Assembly: GCA_023266795.1 (NCBI GenBank)
Contig: JAHFPI010000095.1
Coordinates: 1 to 7,023, forward strand
Length of the DNA: 7,023 nt
Origin: Rhodospirillales bacterium
Lineage (GTDB): Bacteria; Pseudomonadota; Alphaproteobacteria; Micavibrionales; UBA2020
Direction of reading: 5' to 3'
Made by a program: the position numbers and the translations under genes. Under the pieces are notes generated by a model. It did no database searches. It was given only the letters and a program-made list of their open reading frames with translations, and was not told the DNA's origin. Below, piece after piece: positions 6,429 to 7,023 of this stretch. Position 1 is the first letter of the stretch. Each line of letters starts with the position of its first letter.

Positions 6429-7023
6429 CTACCCGTTGGCAATTTTTGGCTGAAGGAGCGAACGTCCCTCTTTCGCGCGGATGAAGTCGATCACGCGCAT
6501 CACAGCCTGTTCGTTTTTATAATCATTGGCTACTTTCTCGGTGCGCTCGGACAATGTGCCGGTGCCTTCAAAGAGCTGCCTGAATGCTTTCAGCAGCAGT
6601 TGCACCTGTTCTTTGGTGAAGCCGCGCCGCTCAAGGCCGATATAGTTTAGCCCCGCCAGATGCGCCCGCTCCCCTTTGACCAGGCCGAAGGGGATGACAT
6701 CATGCTCCACGCCGGACATGCCGCCGATCATGGCAAAAGGCCCGATACGGACGAACTGGTGCACCGCAGACAACCCGCCGATAATCGAGAAATCGCCGAC
6801 CTCCACATGCCCCGCCAGCGTCGCGTTGTTGGCGAGAATGACGTTATTGCCGACGATACAGTCATGCGCGACATGCGACGACATCATGAACAGGCAATTG
6901 TCGCCGACAACCGTTTTCATCCTGTCGCCTTCGGTGCCGGGGTTAATGGTAACGTGCTCGCGGATTTTATTGCGCTTGCCGATCAGCAACTCCGATTTTT
7001 CGCCTTTGTATTTCAATTCTTGC
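6429..7023 (-). CDS. lpxA: UDP-N-acetylglucosamine acyltransferase LpxA, 5'-truncated by window edge
   Basis: LpxA transfers a 3-hydroxyacyl chain from acyl carrier protein to the 3-OH of UDP-GlcNAc, the first step of lipid A synthesis, as a cytoplasmic trimer. The 197 visible residues begin QELKYKGE, matching residue 73 onward of E. coli LpxA, so about 70 N-terminal residues lie beyond the right edge; the TTG at 7016 is an internal Leu codon. Hexapeptide repeats of the left-handed beta-helix are clear (IVGNNVILANNATLAGHVEVGDFSI region, visible 56-80). HVAHD (50-54) carries the catalytic His at 53 (E. coli His125), and AVHQF (86-90) the His matching His160. The C-terminal helical domain begins near GLERRGFTKEQV (129-140). 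The stop TAG at 6431-6429 is one base from the preferred lpxI start. By usual alphaproteobacterial gene order, fabZ and lpxD may lie upstream. Confidence 0.97.
   Translation of the reverse strand, partial: QELKYKGEKSELLIGKRNKIREHVTINPGTEGDRMKTVVGDNCLFMMSSHVAHDCIVGNNVILANNATLAGHVEVGDFSIIGGLSAVHQFVRIGPFAMIGGMSGVEHDVIPFGLVKGERAHLAGLNYIGLERRGFTKEQVQLLLKAFRQLFEGTGTLSERTEKVANDYKNEQAVMRVIDFIRAKEGRSLLQPKIANG

Noticed and set aside
6440..6442. TTG as the start of lpxI
   Set aside because: It lies inside the lpxA coding region and adds residues absent from the family N-terminus; the ATGs at 6427, 6424 or 6409 fit better.
7014..7016. TTG as the start of lpxA
   Set aside because: The frame continues to the window edge and the residues before it (QE) match LpxA, so the codon is an internal Leu.
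1..7023. Mobile element, CRISPR, tRNA/rRNA, riboswitch or defence system
   Set aside because: No repeats arrays, transposase, integrase, RNA gene signatures or defence domains are visible; almost all bases are taken by the six genes listed, and no gap exceeds about 35 bases.

Overview
The window holds chromosomal housekeeping DNA from a Gram-negative bacterium, most likely an alphaproteobacterium. The main grounds are the order lpxA-lpxI-lpxB, the use of LpxI rather than LpxH for the fourth step of lipid A synthesis, and protein sequences that resemble Caulobacter-type homologues as I remember them. Base composition looks moderately GC-rich. I cannot name the genus. Nothing in the window looks like a mobile element, prophage, CRISPR array, tRNA or rRNA.

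Layout: two convergent blocks meet near position 1590-1620. On the + strand (1-1573) is the 3' part of a dnaK-family gene, cut by the left edge, followed 28 bases later by a small unrecognised gene of 82 codons. On the - strand (7023-1606) is a tightly packed operon read from right to left: lpxA (cut by the right edge), lpxI, lpxB and a large AsmA-family gene. The lpxI/lpxB and lpxB/asmA junctions are both 4-base ATGA overlaps, and lpxA and lpxI are at most a few bases apart. This implies co-transcription and translational coupling. A perfect 11-bp inverted repeat lies between the convergent blocks, and the asmA-family stop codon falls at its loop.

How the genes work together: LpxA starts lipid A synthesis by acylating UDP-GlcNAc. 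LpxI cleaves UDP-2,3-diacylglucosamine to lipid X. LpxB joins lipid X to another UDP-2,3-diacylglucosamine to form the lipid A disaccharide. The coupled AsmA-family protein is a plausible partner in envelope lipid homeostasis or transport, which is inference from family and context. The DnaK-like protein is probably a cytoplasmic Hsp70. It carries several unusual residues, a diverged lid and a Lys/Pro/Ala-rich tail, and the next gene is not dnaJ. It therefore looks more like a secondary, specialised DnaK paralogue than the housekeeping copy.

I see no clear evidence of a new biological system. The points most worth a second look are the divergent DnaK with its small partner gene, and the coupling of an AsmA-family gene to the lipid A operon.
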